Below, in pieces: positions 62,757-64,000 of a DNA stretch of 64,000 nt. The stretch is from Candidatus Zymogenus saltonus. GTDB taxonomy: Bacteria; Desulfobacterota; Zymogenia; Zymogenales; Zymogenaceae. Under the pieces are notes generated by a model. That model did not search any database. It had not been told where the DNA came from and saw nothing but the letters and a program-made list of their open reading frames with translations. A program made the position numbers and the translations under genes. The stretch is taken from contig JAFGIX010000022.1 of the NCBI GenBank assembly GCA_016929395.1, positions 17,838-81,837 on the forward strand. Reading direction: 5' to 3'. Numbering within the stretch: the first letter of the stretch is position 1; each line of letters opens with the position of its first letter.

Positions 62757-63482
62757 TCAGGTTTTTTCGAGAGGGCACTCGCTGCACCTGGGATTTTTCG
62801 GACGGCAGTAATGCTTCCCGCAGGCCACAAATAGGGCGTGGAACTCGTTGAAAAGCTCAACGACTCTGTTATCGCCGTTTCTTAGCAGCGCATCGTGAAA
62901 TATCGACTGGTATTCGTCGTATTTCATCTCGTCCACAGCGATCCTATGGCGGACGAGCACCCTCTTTGTATATGCGTCTATTACGAAGATAGGCCTCCCG
63001 CCGGCGTAGAGGAGGATCGAGTCCGCCGTCTCCGGGCCGATTCCGTTTACCTGAAGGAGCTCCCCCCGTTTTTTGTGAAGGTCCCCCTTTAGGGATTGGG
63101 GGACGTTCCCGGAATAGTTTTGAACCAGGTAACTGGTATAGTTTTTCAGCCTTTTCGCCTTTACCCTGAAATATCCCGCGGGGCGGATGAGGGAGGAGAG
63201 GGATTCCTCCGAGAAGGAGTCTAATCTCATGGGATCGAGTAGGTTTTTCCCTTTGAGGTTTTTGAGGGCCGACTCCACGTTTTTCCAGTTTGTGTTCTGG
63301 GTGAGGATTGCCCCGGCGGCAATCTCGAAGGGGGCCGTCAACGATTCCGGGTTTTCCACTGGCCACCATCCCTGCGGCCCGAAGTGTTCCAACAGGCGGT
63401 TGAAAATATTCATCAGGATTTTTTCAGAGTCGCCCATCTCGCTTGCCTGAAATATTATCTTAAATAAGAAAGGGGGCCTCAT
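62757..63482 (-). CDS. Endonuclease III/MagIII-like DNA glycosylase
   Basis: A HhH-GPD DNA glycosylase, up to 241 aa. The hairpin and catalytic region read VNGIGPETADSILLYAG and PIFVIDAYTKRVLVRH, with the catalytic aspartate in VIDAYT. The lysine of EndoIII (in GVGRKTA) is absent, as in monofunctional MagIII-type glycosylases, so it probably removes alkylated bases without lyase activity. A [4Fe-4S] cluster loop follows: CGKHYC, C and CSEC near the end. The usual fourth cysteine is not seen at the C-terminus, but an additional cysteine lies upstream. Start uncertain: an internal ATG (MGDSEKIL or MNIFNRLL) is likely the real one. Confidence 0.85.
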   Translation of the reverse strand: MRPPFLFKIIFQASEMGDSEKILMNIFNRLLEHFGPQGWWPVENPESLTAPFEIAAGAILTQNTNWKNVESALKNLKGKNLLDPMRLDSFSEESLSSLIRPAGYFRVKAKRLKNYTSYLVQNYSGNVPQSLKGDLHKKRGELLQVNGIGPETADSILLYAGGRPIFVIDAYTKRVLVRHRIAVDEMKYDEYQSIFHDALLRNGDNRVVELFNEFHALFVACGKHYCRPKNPRCSECPLEKT

Positions 63483-63765
63483 ATTAAATATTCCGGCCCC
63501 TGTTTATATAGACTCCGTTTTTTACTATTTCATTTGGAAGATGATTCAACTGTCGAACTTCCGGCCCCGTCGGCGATCATCTCCCGCTCGGTGATCGCAT
63601 CCATGAAAGAACTATGAGTCCCCCGTAAATTGGAGTCTTATATATTTACAATGGGCGTGATGACGATTTTTCACACATAAATGATGGGATATATTGGAAT
63701 CCTTGGTGGGAAATTACGACCAAATTCCCCTTGGATATAAAACAGACTGACTCATTAATATGAAT
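63483..63765. other. Gene-free spacer
   Basis: 283 bp upstream of the minus-strand glycosylase gene, with no coding frame, hairpin or clear promoter that could be supported. It leads into the repeat array. Confidence 0.4.
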
Positions 63766-64000
63766 AACTACCCCCCGAACCCCTAATTTGCCCGACCCCG
63801 GAAACTTGCCCGCCCCTAAATTTGCCCGAACCAAAACTTGCCCGACCCCCCAACTATTTTGCCCCCCCGATTTGCTCAACCTCAAGACTTGCCCGATCCC
63901 ACAATAAAACTTGTCCGACCTCCCCAACTTGCCAGCCCCCCAACTTGCCCGACCCCCCAACTATTTTGCCCCCCCGATTTGCTCAACCTCAAGACTTGCC
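63766..64000. repeat. C-rich repeat array with a perfect 58-bp direct repeat
   Basis: From about 63766 to the window end the sequence is built from variants of ACTTGCCCGACCCCC, AATTTGCCCGA and TATTTTGCCCCCCCG. Two exact copies of a 58-base unit lie at 63836-63893 and 63943-64000, 107 bp apart. The strand is strongly C-rich (G-rich on the other strand), which could form G-quadruplexes. The array runs off the window edge. A minus-strand reading frame of 104 codons here is just a translation of the repeat. Confidence 0.75.

Noticed and set aside
63646..63960. 104-codon minus-strand frame over the terminal repeats
   Set aside because: It only translates the GGGCAAGT-type repeat (G, W, K, S rich), has no motif and no ribosome site.

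Overview
The window looks like a chromosomal segment of an uncultured anaerobic bacterium. The gene set suggests a Deltaproteobacteria/Desulfobacterota type lineage, but this is a hunch from gene content and not proven. The clues are a probable selenoprotein, MobA/MobB, a DsrE-TusA-NifS-NifU sulfur cassette, TauE/SafE exporters and several GPH sugar symporters. Composition is mixed: moderately GC-rich core genes alternate with clearly AT-rich blocks at about 25.7-27.1 kb and 32.1-37.6 kb. No rRNA or tRNA gene, insertion sequence or CRISPR array was recognised.

Layout. 1-2.4 kb: two TauE/SafE transporters alternating with a small HAMP membrane protein. 2.6-8.4 kb: chemotaxis-type CheA (very long, with degenerate HPt modules), CheB and a ParA-like ATPase, closed by a strong terminator. 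8.7-14.9 kb: a TetR regulator with a near-consensus promoter, three tandem GPH-type sugar:cation symporters and a membrane protein. 15.2-16.6 kb: an orphan NtrC-type regulator. 17-22.8 kb (minus strand): amidohydrolase, MobA-MobB, a 5'-nucleotidase-like exported protein with an in-frame UGA plus a SECIS-like hairpin (probable selenoprotein), a GHL-type lipoprotein and a HAD phosphatase. 23-25.7 kb: PLP decarboxylase, a frameshifted ArsN2-like acetyltransferase and an exported SH3-like protein. 25.9-29.2 kb: AT-rich hypotheticals, a DUF169 protein and a membrane-anchored beta-propeller. 29.3-31.9 kb: a sulfur cassette of a NifS homologue that has lost its PLP lysine, NifU, DsrE and TusA.

32-61.6 kb is the most unusual part, an accessory island. 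It encodes two adjacent P-loop GTPases, a 1378-aa protein with a zinc ribbon and eight WG repeats, a second WG-repeat protein, a zinc-ribbon/propeller protein, a vWA-like exported membrane protein with a duplicated tail, small membrane proteins, a 950-aa tubulin-like protein, an Hsp70-like ATPase with an N-terminal zinc ribbon, a repeat-rich membrane protein, a membrane coiled-coil protein and a zinc-ribbon/pseudokinase/WD40 protein. Several carry the same kind of CxxC...CxxC ribbon. From memory this resembles GTPase-centred NTP-dependent conflict systems (double-GTPase, GTPase-associated protein, tubulin-like and vWA families), but the Hsp70, pseudokinase and WG combination is distinctive. 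The island ends in eroded paralogues of one membrane gene. A metallophosphoesterase and an endonuclease III-like glycosylase follow, and the window ends in a G/C-skewed repeat array with a perfect 58-bp direct repeat.
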